Source: Hoyosella rhizosphaerae (GTDB lineage: Bacteria; Actinomycetota; Actinomycetes; Mycobacteriales; Mycobacteriaceae). Taken from it: a stretch of DNA of 64,000 nucleotides. Positions within the stretch are counted from its first letter, which is position 1. Each line of letters begins with the position of its first letter. Below the pieces are notes generated by a model. It saw nothing but the letters and a program-made list of their open reading frames with translations. It searched no databases and had not been told where the DNA came from. This document shows positions 32,073 through 41,702 of this stretch, one piece after another. The stretch is from positions 1-64,000 of the forward strand of contig NZ_BMJH01000002.1 in assembly GCF_014643175.1 (NCBI RefSeq), written 5' to 3'. The position numbers were made by a program, and so were the translations under genes.

Positions 32073-33206
32073 GTGCAAGACCACGTAGAGATTGGAATGG
32101 GGCGGTCAGCCCGTCGTACCTACGAACTAGCGGACGTCAATATCGTTCCGTCTCGTCGGACACGATCCGCGAAGGAAGTGTCGACGGCATGGCAACTTGA
32201 TGCCTACCGGTTCAACATGCCGGTGCTCGCTCATCCGACGGATGCGGTGGTCTCGCCGGAGCTTGCGATCGCGATGGGCAAGCTGGGTGGCCTGGCGGTT
32301 CTAAACGCCGAGGGTTTGTGGTCGCGGCATGCCGATGTTGAGTCGAAGCTTCAGAAGGTTCTGGGGCGCGCAAACGATGACCTGCGGCCGTCCGCTGCAA
32401 TTCGGATGTTGCAGGAATTGCACGCCGAACCTATTCAGCTGGACCTGTTAGGCGCGGCTATTTCTCAGATTCGAGATTCAGGCGTCACCACGGCTGTGCG
32501 GGTGAGCCCGCAGAACGCTCGGCGGCTTACTCCAACAATTCTTGACGCGGGAATCGACCTTCTTGTGGTCCAGGGAACGATCATCTCGGCTGAGCACGTG
32601 TCGAGCAACGAACCGCTGAACCTCAAGCACTTCATTGCTGACCTTGACGTCCCGGTGGTGGCGGGTGGGGTGAGTGATCACCGGACGGCGTTGCACTTGA
32701 TGCGCACGGGTGCGGCCGGCGTGATCGTCGGGTACGGCGCTTCAGCGGCGACGACTACTCGCGAGGTGCTCGGGATCGGGGTGCCGATGGCGACTGCGAT
32801 TGCTGATGCGGCTGCGGCTCGTCGGGAGTACCTCGACGAAACTGGTGGGCGCTACGTTCACGTCATTGCCGACGGTGACTTGCATTCTTCGAGCGACGTA
32901 GCCAAGGCAATTGCCTGCGGTGCGGATGCTGTGGCTCTGGGGTCAATTCTTTCGGCGGCAAACGAGGCGCCTGGGCAAGGCTGGTATTGGCCGTCGGTGG
33001 CGGCGCATCCGTCGATGCCTCGTGGCACAATCGCACGCTTTTATGACGAAGATGAGCGCACGCCTCTTGAGGCGGTCCTTAACGGGCCGTCCGATGATCC
33101 GTTTGGCTCCACGAACATTGTTGGTGGACTACGACGCGCTATGGCGAAGTCTGGCTACTCAGATCTGAAGGAGTTCCAGAAAGTTGGATTGACCGTTCGC
33201 GGTTGA
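32073..33206 (+). CDS. guaB3: GuaB3 family IMP dehydrogenase-related protein
   Basis: A 377-aa IMPDH-like TIM barrel without CBS domains; it belongs to the GuaB3 family always found beside guaB2 in Actinobacteria. RTYELADVNIVPSRRTR replaces the usual N-terminus. The catalytic GSxCxTR loop of IMPDH is not present: the equivalent stretch reads VVQGTIISAEHVSS. VAGGVSDHRTALHLM and VIVGYGAS form the phosphate-binding part. GTG 32073 follows AGAAGGGAATAC. The biochemical role is debated for the family. Confidence 0.88.
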   Translation: MQDHVEIGMGRSARRTYELADVNIVPSRRTRSAKEVSTAWQLDAYRFNMPVLAHPTDAVVSPELAIAMGKLGGLAVLNAEGLWSRHADVESKLQKVLGRANDDLRPSAAIRMLQELHAEPIQLDLLGAAISQIRDSGVTTAVRVSPQNARRLTPTILDAGIDLLVVQGTIISAEHVSSNEPLNLKHFIADLDVPVVAGGVSDHRTALHLMRTGAAGVIVGYGASAATTTREVLGIGVPMATAIADAAAARREYLDETGGRYVHVIADGDLHSSSDVAKAIACGADAVALGSILSAANEAPGQGWYWPSVAAHPSMPRGTIARFYDEDERTPLEAVLNGPSDDPFGSTNIVGGLRRAMAKSGYSDLKEFQKVGLTVRG

Positions 33207-33264
33207 TTCTCCTGGATTGATTTCCTGGCTGGGGGTGCGCATTGCGATTGCACCCCCAGCCAGT

Positions 33265-33286
33265 TTGTATCAAATGCTTGACACAA
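33265..33286. promoter_or_regulatory. Operator site 1 for the GntR regulator (imperfect)
   Basis: An inverted repeat TTGTATCAA, 4 bases, TTGACACAA (one mismatch between the arms). It contains a -35-like TTGACA. It repeats the motif of the second, perfect site 41 bp downstream (centre to centre, about four helix turns), so both lie on one face of the DNA. It sits upstream of an operon that encodes a GntR/YtrA-type regulator, hence probable autoregulation. Confidence 0.78.
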
Positions 33287-33304
33287 TTCAGCCACTTGGT
33301 CAAC

Positions 33305-33328
33305 CTTGTATCAAGCATTTGATACAAG
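33305..33328. promoter_or_regulatory. Operator site 2 for the GntR regulator (perfect)
   Basis: A perfect palindrome with 10-bp arms CTTGTATCAA/TTGATACAAG around GCAT, ending 9 bases before the GTG of the membrane-protein gene and running into its Shine-Dalgarno (AAGGGGG). Binding here would block transcription start or early elongation. Confidence 0.85.
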
Positions 33329-33337
33329 GGGGTTGTT

Positions 33338-34237
33338 GTGAGGCCACTGATACTTGGGGTCTTTTTTCTAGCGATTGTCCTCATCGTGACTGCGATCCGT
33401 ACCTCAAGATCCGGCAGCGTAGGAACTTCGGCCCAAACTGACCGTGGGTACAGGGCAAACCGTCCACTACAGCACAGGCTGTACATTCCCATCGCTATTG
33501 CAGGAGGGGCCGTAGCGGCGTACATCACCACCACCGGGGGTACCCTCGGCCGTGGCTACGCGCTCGCAGCACCAATTTTTGCGCTCACCTTCCTAGGTGG
33601 AGTGATCGCCTCGGAAATAAGCAAGCCCCCAGAGCGCACGGCAGTCCGCCGAGCGAGCCTCACGACGCGGACCACACGGCAATACGTTCCTGTCCCTCTG
33701 ACCGCGGCGGTCGTCGTTGGAACAGTGGTGCTCGGTGCACTGATGGTCCTGGGGGCAACTGCGGGAGTTGCCGACGACTTAGGCCGTTCAGGCCGGTCCT
33801 TTGCCTTCCAATGCGGCGAATTTGTCTCCGGAGCCAACGGTCCGTGGCCCGGGGGATTTTATGTGGGGCCGCTGGCTCTCATACTCGCTACCGTGCTCGT
33901 CCTTACTGCGATAGGGCTATGGGCACTAACATGGCGGACCCCTGTCGACAATGATCTTGCGAGTGACTCGGGTGAACGGTTGCGATCAGCGTCGAGAGTC
34001 ATTGCCGCCGCTGGTCTGGCGATCTCAATACCACTCGCGGGCATTAGCGCCATCATGGCAAGCGCCTTGAGCAATGTGCCCTCCGAATACGACGGAACTG
34101 CCTGCACTCCGGGCTGGCCAGCCGTAGTTGCCCCGATTCTCCTCATCGCAGCACTGGGTGGCGTAGCGCTTGCGTTCTGGTGCCTGTCAGTTCTCCTGGT
34201 GCCCGTCGCGCGGCGTAGCGGGAAAGTGACAACGTGA
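33338..34237 (+). CDS. Multi-pass membrane protein of unknown function
   Basis: A 299-aa hydrophobic protein with about seven transmembrane helices and no recognised transport motif. Between helices is a short outside loop with two Cys (FQCGEFVSG and GTACTPGW). GTG 33338 has AAGGGGG at 6 bases. It overlaps the GntR gene by 4 bases (GTGA), so the two are co-translated. The pairing of such proteins with short YtrA-type regulators suggests a role in envelope stress or antimicrobial response (inference). Confidence 0.75.
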   Translation: MRPLILGVFFLAIVLIVTAIRTSRSGSVGTSAQTDRGYRANRPLQHRLYIPIAIAGGAVAAYITTTGGTLGRGYALAAPIFALTFLGGVIASEISKPPERTAVRRASLTTRTTRQYVPVPLTAAVVVGTVVLGALMVLGATAGVADDLGRSGRSFAFQCGEFVSGANGPWPGGFYVGPLALILATVLVLTAIGLWALTWRTPVDNDLASDSGERLRSASRVIAAAGLAISIPLAGISAIMASALSNVPSEYDGTACTPGWPAVVAPILLIAALGGVALAFWCLSVLLVPVARRSGKVTT

Positions 34238-34638
34238 GCTCCACCGAGTTGGTGGTCGACACGAGCGATCCGACACCGCCATATGAGCAAATTCGGCGTC
34301 AGATAGTGCGTCTAATTGAGCGTCACAAACTGCCTGGTGGTGCCAAGTTGCCGCCTGTTCGTCAACTCGCGCGAGACCTTGGGCTAGCTCCGGGCACCGT
34401 CGCACGAACCTATAAGGAACTTGAGGCTGAGGGGTACGTCACAACCAAGCGCGGCGGGGGAACACGAATCGCCCGCACCGGTGTTGCACCTGAGCGTGAC
34501 CAACCAACAGATGCAGCTCTCGCGGAACAGGCGCGACTATTCGTGGAAGGTTGCGCAGTGAGAAGTCACAGCCTTGACGACGTCATCGCTGCTGTCACAG
34601 AAGCATGGTGTGAGGTGGGTTGGCAGTCACTTCCGTGA
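34234..34638 (+). CDS. GntR-family regulator, YtrA type
   Basis: A 134-aa repressor with an N-terminal winged helix-turn-helix (PPYEQIRRQIVRLIE, then LPPVRQLARDLGLAPGTVARTYKELEAEGYV). The C-terminal region is only about 50 residues, the hallmark of the YtrA subfamily, which usually controls ABC or membrane-protein operons and binds its own promoter. Two matching palindromes are found before the operon's first gene. It overlaps both neighbours by 4 bases. Confidence 0.9.
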   Translation: MSSTELVVDTSDPTPPYEQIRRQIVRLIERHKLPGGAKLPPVRQLARDLGLAPGTVARTYKELEAEGYVTTKRGGGTRIARTGVAPERDQPTDAALAEQARLFVEGCAVRSHSLDDVIAAVTEAWCEVGWQSLP

Positions 34639-35900
34639 GCCCGCAATTTCTCGCGGACGTTACACCGCTGCGCAACCGCGACTATCGACGATTGTGGACT
34701 GCCGGTGTGGTGACAGTCATCGGTGCGCAACTCAGCATCGTTGCAGTGCCAGTGCAGATCTACCAGATCACACAAAGTTCGGCGTACGTCGGTCTCGCCG
34801 GAATCTTCGCCCTTGTGCCACTCATCGTGTTCGGGCTGTGGGGCGGGGCTCTCGCGGACGTGATGGACCGCAGATTGCTCATGATTATCGCCACATCAGG
34901 TCTCGTCGTCACCGCCACGGCGTTTTGGGTGCAAGCAGCGCTCGGGCTCAACAACGTATGGCTGATTCTGTGCCTGCTGGCGATCCAGCAGGGCTTCTTC
35001 GCAGTCAATCAGCCAACCCGAGCGGCCATCATTCCGCGACTGCTGCCGGGGCACCAGCTGCCAGCGGCGAACGCGTTGAACATGATGGTGTTCAACTTTG
35101 GGGCGATTGCAGGGCCTCTGATGGCCGGGGCGATGATCCCACTCATCGGGCTTTCGACGCTGTATTTGCTTGACGCAATCGCGCTGCTGGCAACCTTGTG
35201 GGCCGCGATCAAACTTCCTCCCCTTCCACCGACTGGGGTTTCTCGTCGCGCCGGGTTCAAGCAAGTTTTCGAGGGGTTCGCATTCCTGGCGACACAGAGA
35301 ATTTTGCTCGCCTCGTTCGTCGTCGACATCATCGCGATGGTGGCTGGCATGCCGCGAGCGTTGTTCCCGCAGATCGCCCACGAGACCTTTGGCGACCCTG
35401 TCACCGGTGGTCTTGTGCTCGGAATGCTGTTCGCCTCGATATCGGCGGGCGCAGTTTTGGGTGGCGTGTTTTCCGGTTGGCTGTCCCGCGTGGAGCGGCA
35501 GGGAGCTGCTGTCATTATCTGCATTCTTGTGTGGGGCGTGGCGATGACCGGGTTCGGCGTGATCATTTGGTTGGCACCACTCGGCGGTGCGCAACTATTC
35601 CTGTGGCTGGCGTTGGGATTCCTAGCACTCGGGGGAGCGGCTGACATGTTCTCCGCAGCATTGCGGTCGACGATGCTGCAACAAATAGCCAGTGACGAGA
35701 TGCGAGGGCGACTCCAAGGTGTGTTCATCGTTGTCGTGGCAGGCGGACCGCGCATCGGTGACGCTCTCCACGGCGCAGCGGCCGCGATGGTTGGTACCGC
35801 CGCTGCCGCCGCGGGTGGCGGTGTGCTCGTCATCATCGGCATCGTGGTTGCCGTCTTCGCATTTCCTGCCTTCGTGCGCTACAAGGTCAGTCGCAGCTGA
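34635..35900 (+). CDS. MFS exporter
   Basis: About 12-helix major facilitator of 421 aa resembling the EntS/MFS_3 siderophore-drug exporter group. The N-terminus is LRNRDYRRLWTAGVV, and ALADVMDRRLLM carries the loop 2-3 GxLaDrxxRr pattern. GTG 34635 overlaps the regulator stop as GTGA; TTG 34620 is the alternative. It is probably the effector of the small operon controlled by the two operators. Confidence 0.87.
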   Translation: MSPQFLADVTPLRNRDYRRLWTAGVVTVIGAQLSIVAVPVQIYQITQSSAYVGLAGIFALVPLIVFGLWGGALADVMDRRLLMIIATSGLVVTATAFWVQAALGLNNVWLILCLLAIQQGFFAVNQPTRAAIIPRLLPGHQLPAANALNMMVFNFGAIAGPLMAGAMIPLIGLSTLYLLDAIALLATLWAAIKLPPLPPTGVSRRAGFKQVFEGFAFLATQRILLASFVVDIIAMVAGMPRALFPQIAHETFGDPVTGGLVLGMLFASISAGAVLGGVFSGWLSRVERQGAAVIICILVWGVAMTGFGVIIWLAPLGGAQLFLWLALGFLALGGAADMFSAALRSTMLQQIASDEMRGRLQGVFIVVVAGGPRIGDALHGAAAAMVGTAAAAAGGGVLVIIGIVVAVFAFPAFVRYKVSRS

Positions 35901-35946
35901 GGTGCCTGCGGCAAAAGTGTGTCGCTGATCCGCTTACACTGTTCCA

Positions 35947-37518
35947 GTGACTGATTCTGTCCAGGAACGCCCAGTAGTTGTCATTGACTTCGGTGCGCAG
36001 TACGCGCAGTTGATCGCACGTCGTGTGCGGGAGGCTCGTGTGTACTCCGAAGTGATGCCCCACACCGCGACCGTTGACGAGATCGCGGCGAAGAACCCAC
36101 GTGCGGTGGTGTTGTCCGGAGGCCCGTCCAGTGTCTATGAAGACGGCGCGCCTAGCCTCGACGCCGCCTTGTTTGACCTTGACATTCCGGTCTTCGGGAT
36201 TTGTTACGGCTTCCAAGCGATGGCACAAGCGCTTGGCGGCACCGTGACGCAAACCGGTACCCGCGAGTACGGGCGCACGCAGATTTCGATCAGCGGTGGT
36301 CTACTGCACGATGGTCTTCCTCAGACGCAACCCGTGTGGATGAGTCATGGTGACGCTGTTACCGAAGCACCACAGGGTTTTGATGTCACTGCCACCAGCG
36401 AAGGTGCGCCGGTCGCAGCATTTGAGGATCGTGCGCGCAAACTTGCCGGGGTCCAGTACCACCCTGAAGTTTTGCACTCACCTCACGGACAGCAGGTCCT
36501 CTCACGGTTCCTCCACGAGATCGCCGGAATCCCAGCTTCATGGACCGCCGCCAATATCGCGGAAGCCCTCGTAGAACAGGTTCGCGAGCAAGTCGGTGAC
36601 GGTAGGGCACTCTGCGGCCTATCCGGCGGTGTGGACTCAGCTGTCGCCGCAGCGCTAGTACAAAAGGCGATCGGTGACCGCCTCACATGCGTATTTGTTG
36701 ATCATGGTCTTCTCCGCGCAGGGGAACGGGAGCAAGTTCAACAGGACTTCGTCGCTGCCACCGGCGCGAAACTCGTCACCGTTGACGCCGAAGCAACCTT
36801 CCTAGGTGAACTCGCAGGTGTTTCCGACCCTGAAGCGAAACGCAAGATCATCGGACGCGAATTCATCCGGTCATTCGAAGGCGCAGTGACTGAAGTGCTC
36901 GGTGCCAACGCCTCGCACGGCGACACCGTAGATTTCCTGGTCCAAGGAACTTTGTACCCGGACGTAGTCGAATCTGGTGGCGGCACCGGTACCGCCAACA
37001 TTAAGAGCCACCACAACGTGGGGGGTCTACCAGACGACCTGCAGTTCTCACTCGTTGAGCCACTTCGACTCCTGTTCAAAGACGAAGTGCGGGCAGTGGG
37101 ACGGGAACTTGGCCTACCCGACGAAATTGTGCAGCGCCAACCATTCCCAGGACCTGGCCTTGCGATTCGCATCGTCGGTGAAGTCACCGCTGACCGCCTC
37201 GCTACGCTGCGCCGGGCAGACGAGATCGTCCGGGAAGAACTTACTAGCGCTGGCCTTGACCACCAGATCTGGCAATGCCCCGTGGTGCTTCTCGCGGACG
37301 TGCGAAGCGTCGGTGTGCAAGGCGACGGCCGCACCTACGGCCACCCCATCGTCCTGCGACCCGTGAGCAGCGAAGACGCGATGACCGCCGACTGGACGCG
37401 AGTCCCATACGACGTCCTAGAACGCGTATCGACCCGAATCACCAACGAAGTTGCCGAAGTAAACCGCGTCGTGCTCGACATCACGAGCAAACCGCCCGGC
37501 ACAATCGAATGGGAGTGA
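35947..37518 (+). CDS. guaA: GMP synthase (glutamine-hydrolysing)
   Basis: Converts XMP to GMP. The class I glutamine amidotransferase half has Cys86 in FGICYGFQ and the His-x-Glu pair in YHPEVLH. The ATP-pyrophosphatase half has the PP-loop LSGGVDSAV, and the C-terminal dimerisation domain ends in [12 protein letters not shown]. Length is 523 aa. GTG 35947 lies 46 bases after the MFS gene. Functionally it follows guaB2, from which it is separated by guaB3 and the GntR operon. Confidence 0.97.
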   Translation: MTDSVQERPVVVIDFGAQYAQLIARRVREARVYSEVMPHTATVDEIAAKNPRAVVLSGGPSSVYEDGAPSLDAALFDLDIPVFGICYGFQAMAQALGGTVTQTGTREYGRTQISISGGLLHDGLPQTQPVWMSHGDAVTEAPQGFDVTATSEGAPVAAFEDRARKLAGVQYHPEVLHSPHGQQVLSRFLHEIAGIPASWTAANIAEALVEQVREQVGDGRALCGLSGGVDSAVAAALVQKAIGDRLTCVFVDHGLLRAGEREQVQQDFVAATGAKLVTVDAEATFLGELAGVSDPEAKRKIIGREFIRSFEGAVTEVLGANASHGDTVDFLVQGTLYPDVVESGGGTGTANIKSHHNVGGLPDDLQFSLVEPLRLLFKDEVRAVGRELGLPDEIVQRQPFPGPGLAIRIVGEVTADRLATLRRADEIVREELTSAGLDHQIWQCPVVLLADVRSVGVQGDGRTYGHPIVLRPVSSEDAMTADWTRVPYDVLERVSTRITNEVAEVNRVVLDITSKPPGTIEWE

Positions 37519-37557
37519 CGGACAACAGGTAGCTGGTGGTCGCGTTACTGTACTTCC

Positions 37558-38505
37558 ATGTCAGTAACGTCTTCACCGGTACCAGCTTCGTCGGTGCGCC
37601 CAACCCGCAACCGTGATCTTGTTGGCCCGCCGATCACCACCTCCTCGCGATGGTGGCTGCTCGGCGGGTTGTCGTTTGTCGGTGTGGGCTTAACTTTTGC
37701 TGTTTTTGTGCTGACCACAGTGGGGCAGCAAATCGAAAACGCGGCACTGCGTGGAGCCGACCAAGTGGATGCGGCACTGGTGGCCGAATCCGATTCCGCA
37801 CTTGATGCCATCACGATCACGTCGCTGGCTGTTGCGTCAGTGTTAGTAGTGCTGATCGCGATGGCGAGGAAGCGTGTTGATCTCGCCGTCGCAGCGGGAA
37901 CCATCATCATCGTTTCGTCATTCATCACCCAGGTGCTGAAGAGATTTGTGCTGCAACGCCCCGAGTTGGTGGAGGTAGCCGGGCCGTATGTCAACAACAG
38001 CTTCCCAAGTGGCCACACCACTATCGCGATATCAGTGCTTTTTGCGCTACTCATTGTGGTGCCGTTCCGGTGGCGCGGACTCGCGATGTTCTTTTCAGCG
38101 TTCTACGCCGTAGCGATTGGCGCCCACACGCTCACGTCGAAGTGGCACCGATTCAGCGATGTGCTGGGCGCAAACCTCATCGCGTTGGGGGTGGCCTGTT
38201 TTGTCACAGCGGTGCTCGTGAAGCGTGGTGCCCTGATGCGCGTACCTTCTGGCAGATACCCGCTGCGCGTCATTTTTGTCGTCGTTCCGATACTGCTGTC
38301 AGCGGTTGCGACCACACTTATCGGAAGTGTGCTGATCACACTGAGCGACATCCCCGCAGTCGCTGACAGCACACTCGACTACAACATGTATTTGGCGCTC
38401 CACGCACTCGCGGCGGGGTGCTCAGGTGTTGTTGTGCTTATCTTCTGGTGGACGTGGCGACGAGTGGATGTCGCGGCGCATGCGCAAACCCGACAGACCA
38501 CCTAA
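37558..38505 (+). CDS. PAP2-family phosphatase
   Basis: Membrane phosphatidic acid phosphatase-type enzyme of 315 aa with about six helices after a Pro/Thr-rich cytoplasmic lead. Motifs: KRFVLQRP (first, one residue shorter than the classic spacing), FPSGHTT (second) and SKWHRFSDVLGA (third, with the active-site His-Asp). Its likely substrate is an undecaprenyl or other lipid pyrophosphate in the envelope. It sits 40 bases after guaA. Confidence 0.87.
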   Translation: MSVTSSPVPASSVRPTRNRDLVGPPITTSSRWWLLGGLSFVGVGLTFAVFVLTTVGQQIENAALRGADQVDAALVAESDSALDAITITSLAVASVLVVLIAMARKRVDLAVAAGTIIIVSSFITQVLKRFVLQRPELVEVAGPYVNNSFPSGHTTIAISVLFALLIVVPFRWRGLAMFFSAFYAVAIGAHTLTSKWHRFSDVLGANLIALGVACFVTAVLVKRGALMRVPSGRYPLRVIFVVVPILLSAVATTLIGSVLITLSDIPAVADSTLDYNMYLALHALAAGCSGVVVLIFWWTWRRVDVAAHAQTRQTT

Positions 38506-38514
38506 GCTCAGCAC

Positions 38515-39930
38515 ATGACAGCGAGCTCCGCCGACGGCGCACTTGACGCGCATGGTCGCTCTACAGATGAACTTGTAGGTTCTGCGTCGAAAACCCGACA
38601 GGTTATCTCCTGGGGATTATGGGACGCAGGCAACTCATCCTTCCATGCACTGGTCGTCACCTTTGTCTTCGCGGTGTATCTGGTAAACGCGGTCGGAGAC
38701 GACATCACCGGGCCATTCAGCGCATCGACATGGCTAGCGTGGTCACTTGCACTCGGCGGCATTGTTATTGCGATCCTCGCACCGGTGACGGGGCAAAGGT
38801 CCGACGCGGCGGGTAAGCGTAAGAAAGCTCTAGCGGTGTTGACGATCGGCACCATCATCTGCATGTTTTTGATGTTCAACGTCAAATCGACGGACTCACC
38901 GCTCGTGCTGAACCTCGGCTTCGTCAGCTTTGAATCCCAGTTCGGGTATTTCTGGTTGGGGCTCGGTTTGCTTGCCCTCGCTGCGGCCTTTTCTGAATTG
39001 GCGAATGTGCCGTACAACGCCATGTTGCGACAGGTCTCCCGCCCCGACAATGTCGGACGCGTGTCGGGAATTGCGTGGTCTTTCGGCTACTTCGGTGGCA
39101 TATTTTTGCTGCTGTTTTCCTTCTTCGGATTCATGGCCGGAGATGGCGACCAACGCGGTTTCCTAGGGTTGAGCACCGACGAGGGCTTCAACGTCCGCAT
39201 GGTCGTGGTCATGGCTGCCGTGTGGTTTGCAATCCTGGCCATCCCGTTGTTCCTCGCCGTCCCTGAACTTCCGCGTGACCCGCGTGTAGACACGAAGATG
39301 ACGTTCCGGAAGTCCTACGCCAAGGTGTTCCGCGACGTCCGGGTGCTGTACCGGGAAGATCGCCGCACACTGTGGTACCTCCTTGCCCAGGGTGTGTTCC
39401 GGGATGGGTTGTCCGGAGTGTTTGCCTTCGGCGCCATCCTTGCGGTCACCGTCTACGGAATCACCGAATCAGATGTATTGCTTTTCGGTGCTGCTGCGAA
39501 CATTGTGGCCGGAATCGGTGCGGTGCTCGCGGGGTTCTTCGACGATCGTTTTGGCCCGAAGGCCGTCATTGTCACGGGGTTGTCGTCCATGATCGTGACC
39601 GGCGCGATCCTGCTAGTGGTGGATGGCCCGGCGATGTTCTGGGTGTTTGGGCTGATCTTGTGCTTCTGGGTAGGGCCCATTCAGTCGTCCGCACGAACAT
39701 TCTTGGTTCGACTTACCCCTCCCGGTCGAGAAGGGGAGATGTTCGGCCTCTACTTGATGGTGGGACGCGCCGTGTCGTTCTTAACCCCAGCGTTGTTCGG
39801 GTTGTTCGTGTGGTTGTTCGCTGGTGACCGTTTTGGCATCTTAGGCATCATTTTGGTCCTCAGCGCTGGGCTCGCATTGCTACTAACGGTGCGTAAGCCT
39901 GATCAGTTGGGTGTGGGTTTGGCACGCTAG
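38515..39930 (+). CDS. MFS transporter, UMF1/Atg22-like
   Basis: A 471-aa, about 12-helix transporter. SWGLWDAGNSSFHALVVTF at the N-terminus and ELANVPYNAML are characteristic of the UMF1 (unknown major facilitator) group related to yeast Atg22. The substrate is unknown. It starts 10 bases after the PAP2 gene, so they are probably co-transcribed; a strong terminator follows. Confidence 0.87.
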   Translation: MTASSADGALDAHGRSTDELVGSASKTRQVISWGLWDAGNSSFHALVVTFVFAVYLVNAVGDDITGPFSASTWLAWSLALGGIVIAILAPVTGQRSDAAGKRKKALAVLTIGTIICMFLMFNVKSTDSPLVLNLGFVSFESQFGYFWLGLGLLALAAAFSELANVPYNAMLRQVSRPDNVGRVSGIAWSFGYFGGIFLLLFSFFGFMAGDGDQRGFLGLSTDEGFNVRMVVVMAAVWFAILAIPLFLAVPELPRDPRVDTKMTFRKSYAKVFRDVRVLYREDRRTLWYLLAQGVFRDGLSGVFAFGAILAVTVYGITESDVLLFGAAANIVAGIGAVLAGFFDDRFGPKAVIVTGLSSMIVTGAILLVVDGPAMFWVFGLILCFWVGPIQSSARTFLVRLTPPGREGEMFGLYLMVGRAVSFLTPALFGLFVWLFAGDRFGILGIILVLSAGLALLLTVRKPDQLGVGLAR

Positions 39931-39934
39931 TTAC

Positions 39935-39997
39935 GCTCGGGCGAAGGGGCCTACATTTCGACCTTTATCGGTGCGAAATGTAGGCCCCTTTCCGAGC
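39935..39997. terminator. Hairpin terminator between convergent MFS and BCCT genes
   Basis: A 17-bp perfect inner stem (39944-39960 with 39974-39990, AAGGGGCCTACATTTCG arm) and a 6-bp outer stem GCTCGG/CCGAGC (39935-39940 with 39992-39997). It ends the + strand MFS transcript and, on the other strand, the BCCT gene, whose stop is 9 bases away. Confidence 0.88.
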
Positions 39998-40005
39998 TTT
40001 AAAAC

Positions 40006-41589
40006 CTACTCGCGGGGACTCGCATGCATCTGCGAAACCCACTGACGCGTCCGCAGCGCAGGCGGCGGAGTGACATCGTGCCGCAATGCCCGCCACAAGT
40101 TGTACATCATGAGGAAAGCAATGATGAAGAACGGCAGACCGACCACAATAATCACCTGCTGGAGAGCATCGAGCCCACTACCTCCACCGACACTGAGAAG
40201 CGTCCCGGCAATGACTCCTGTGGTGATCGCCCAGAAAACACGTTGGCGGACAGGCCCTGTTTCGTCTTCCCCGGTGCACAACATGTCCGTGACGAGGGAC
40301 GCGGAGTCCATCGAGGTTGTAAAGAAAATCACCACAATAATGATGGCGAACAACGACATTGCGGTGGCAAACGGATAGTTCTGCAGGAAGGCGAACAATG
40401 CGCCTGGGATGTCGCCCTGCTCAACTACTTCCTCGACAAGTCCGCCACCTCGATTGAATTCGATGTCGAACGATGCGAGTCCGAAAACTCCGAACCACAG
40501 GACGCTAAACGAGGTAGGCAGCATGAGAACGCCAAGGACGAACTGTCGAATAGTCCGCCCTTGTGAAATCCGGGCGATGAATATGCCGACGAACGGCGCC
40601 CAGGTTATGGTCCAGGCCCAATAGAACACTGTCCAGCCGCCTTGCCAACCGGTGTCGCCAAACGTGTCAGTCCAAAAGGCAAGTTCCACCAGTGAGCTGA
40701 GGTAAGTGCCGGTCGCTTCGATGGTGCCGCGGAGGAGGAACAGCGTCGGACCGACCACAATGACAAAAATAAGCAGCAAGATCGCCATGCTGATGTTGAT
40801 ATTCGACAGCCACTTAATGCCTTTATCAAGGCCCAGAGAAACGGAAATGACCGCGATTGTCGTAATTACGCCCAGGATCAGGAGTTGCGTAAAGATGTTC
40901 TCAGGTATTCCGATAAGGCGTGAAAGGCCACTGTTGACCTGCAGCGTGCCGAGGCCGATTGAAACGGATACACCAAAGATGGTGCCGACAACAGCAAGGA
41001 TGTCGATGCTTCGGCCAATCGGCCCGTTGATGCGATCGCCAAGCATGGGATGGAAGATCGAACTCACGCGTAGAGGTAGTTTGCGTTTGAACCCAAAGTA
41101 CGCAAACGCAAGTGCGGGAAGCGTGAAGATCGTCCAGGTGTGCAACGCAAAGTGATACATGGTGAATGTCAACGCTTCGCGGGCTGCGTCAGCTGTTTGA
41201 GGCTCAACATCACGCATTGGTGGGTTTGCGAAGTGGCTGATCGGTTCCGCTACACCCCAAAACATAAGAATTGTGCCGATGCCTGCCGCGAACAACATCG
41301 CAAACCACACGGGCGTGGAGTAGCGCGGTTGTTCGTCATCGTCCCCCAATCGCACAGAACCGAAGTGGCTTAGTGCCATCCAGAGCAGGAACAAAAGAAA
41401 AGTTGTTACCCCAAAGATGTAGAACCATCCGAGGTTGGTAAGAATCCAGTTGGAGGCGGCTTTGAATGCCCGTTCCACTGGTTGCGGAAGCATGATTGTT
41501 GTGGTGACAAAAGCTGCCAGGATCGCGGCTGATACGAAAAAAATAGTTGGGTTCGTTCGGAGGCCTAAAAGATCATGTAGCTTACGCAT
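40006..41589 (-). CDS. BCCT-family glycine betaine/choline transporter
   Basis: Sodium-coupled osmolyte importer of 527 aa with 12 predicted helices. The family signature is visible in helix 8 as WAWTITWAPFVGIFIARISQGRTIR, and the Trp-rich substrate site in WFAMLFAAGIG. The cytoplasmic tails are short (about 10 and 30 residues) compared with osmosensing BetP, so it may lack that type of regulation. A stable hairpin sits directly upstream of its ribosome site. Confidence 0.93.
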   Translation of the reverse strand: MRKLHDLLGLRTNPTIFFVSAAILAAFVTTTIMLPQPVERAFKAASNWILTNLGWFYIFGVTTFLLFLLWMALSHFGSVRLGDDDEQPRYSTPVWFAMLFAAGIGTILMFWGVAEPISHFANPPMRDVEPQTADAAREALTFTMYHFALHTWTIFTLPALAFAYFGFKRKLPLRVSSIFHPMLGDRINGPIGRSIDILAVVGTIFGVSVSIGLGTLQVNSGLSRLIGIPENIFTQLLILGVITTIAVISVSLGLDKGIKWLSNINISMAILLLIFVIVVGPTLFLLRGTIEATGTYLSSLVELAFWTDTFGDTGWQGGWTVFYWAWTITWAPFVGIFIARISQGRTIRQFVLGVLMLPTSFSVLWFGVFGLASFDIEFNRGGGLVEEVVEQGDIPGALFAFLQNYPFATAMSLFAIIIVVIFFTTSMDSASLVTDMLCTGEDETGPVRQRVFWAITTGVIAGTLLSVGGGSGLDALQQVIIVVGLPFFIIAFLMMYNLWRALRHDVTPPPALRTRQWVSQMHASPRE

Positions 41590-41604
41590 ACTGACACCCT
41601 AGAG

Positions 41605-41650
41605 ATCCCCTCTTAGCTCTGCATTCGCAAATGGTGCGCTAAGAGGGGAT
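41605..41650 (-). terminator. Hairpin just upstream of the BCCT start codon
   Basis: A perfect 13-bp stem (41605-41617 with 41638-41650, ATCCCCTCTTAGC arm) with a 20-nt loop. Reading the minus strand, it ends 15 bases before the BCCT ATG. It can be the terminator of the PspC operon upstream, or a structured leader of the transporter mRNA. No T-run follows on that strand. Confidence 0.6.
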
Positions 41651-41702
41651 TTCACAGAGCCGTGACATTCAGCGTGACTACAACCACAGTTAACTTGCCG
41701 TT

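Noticed and set aside
36900-37200. Frameshift in guaA suspected from several overlapping alternative frames
   Set aside because: The main frame is continuous from the amidotransferase through the C-terminal ending typical of GuaA, with all motifs present.
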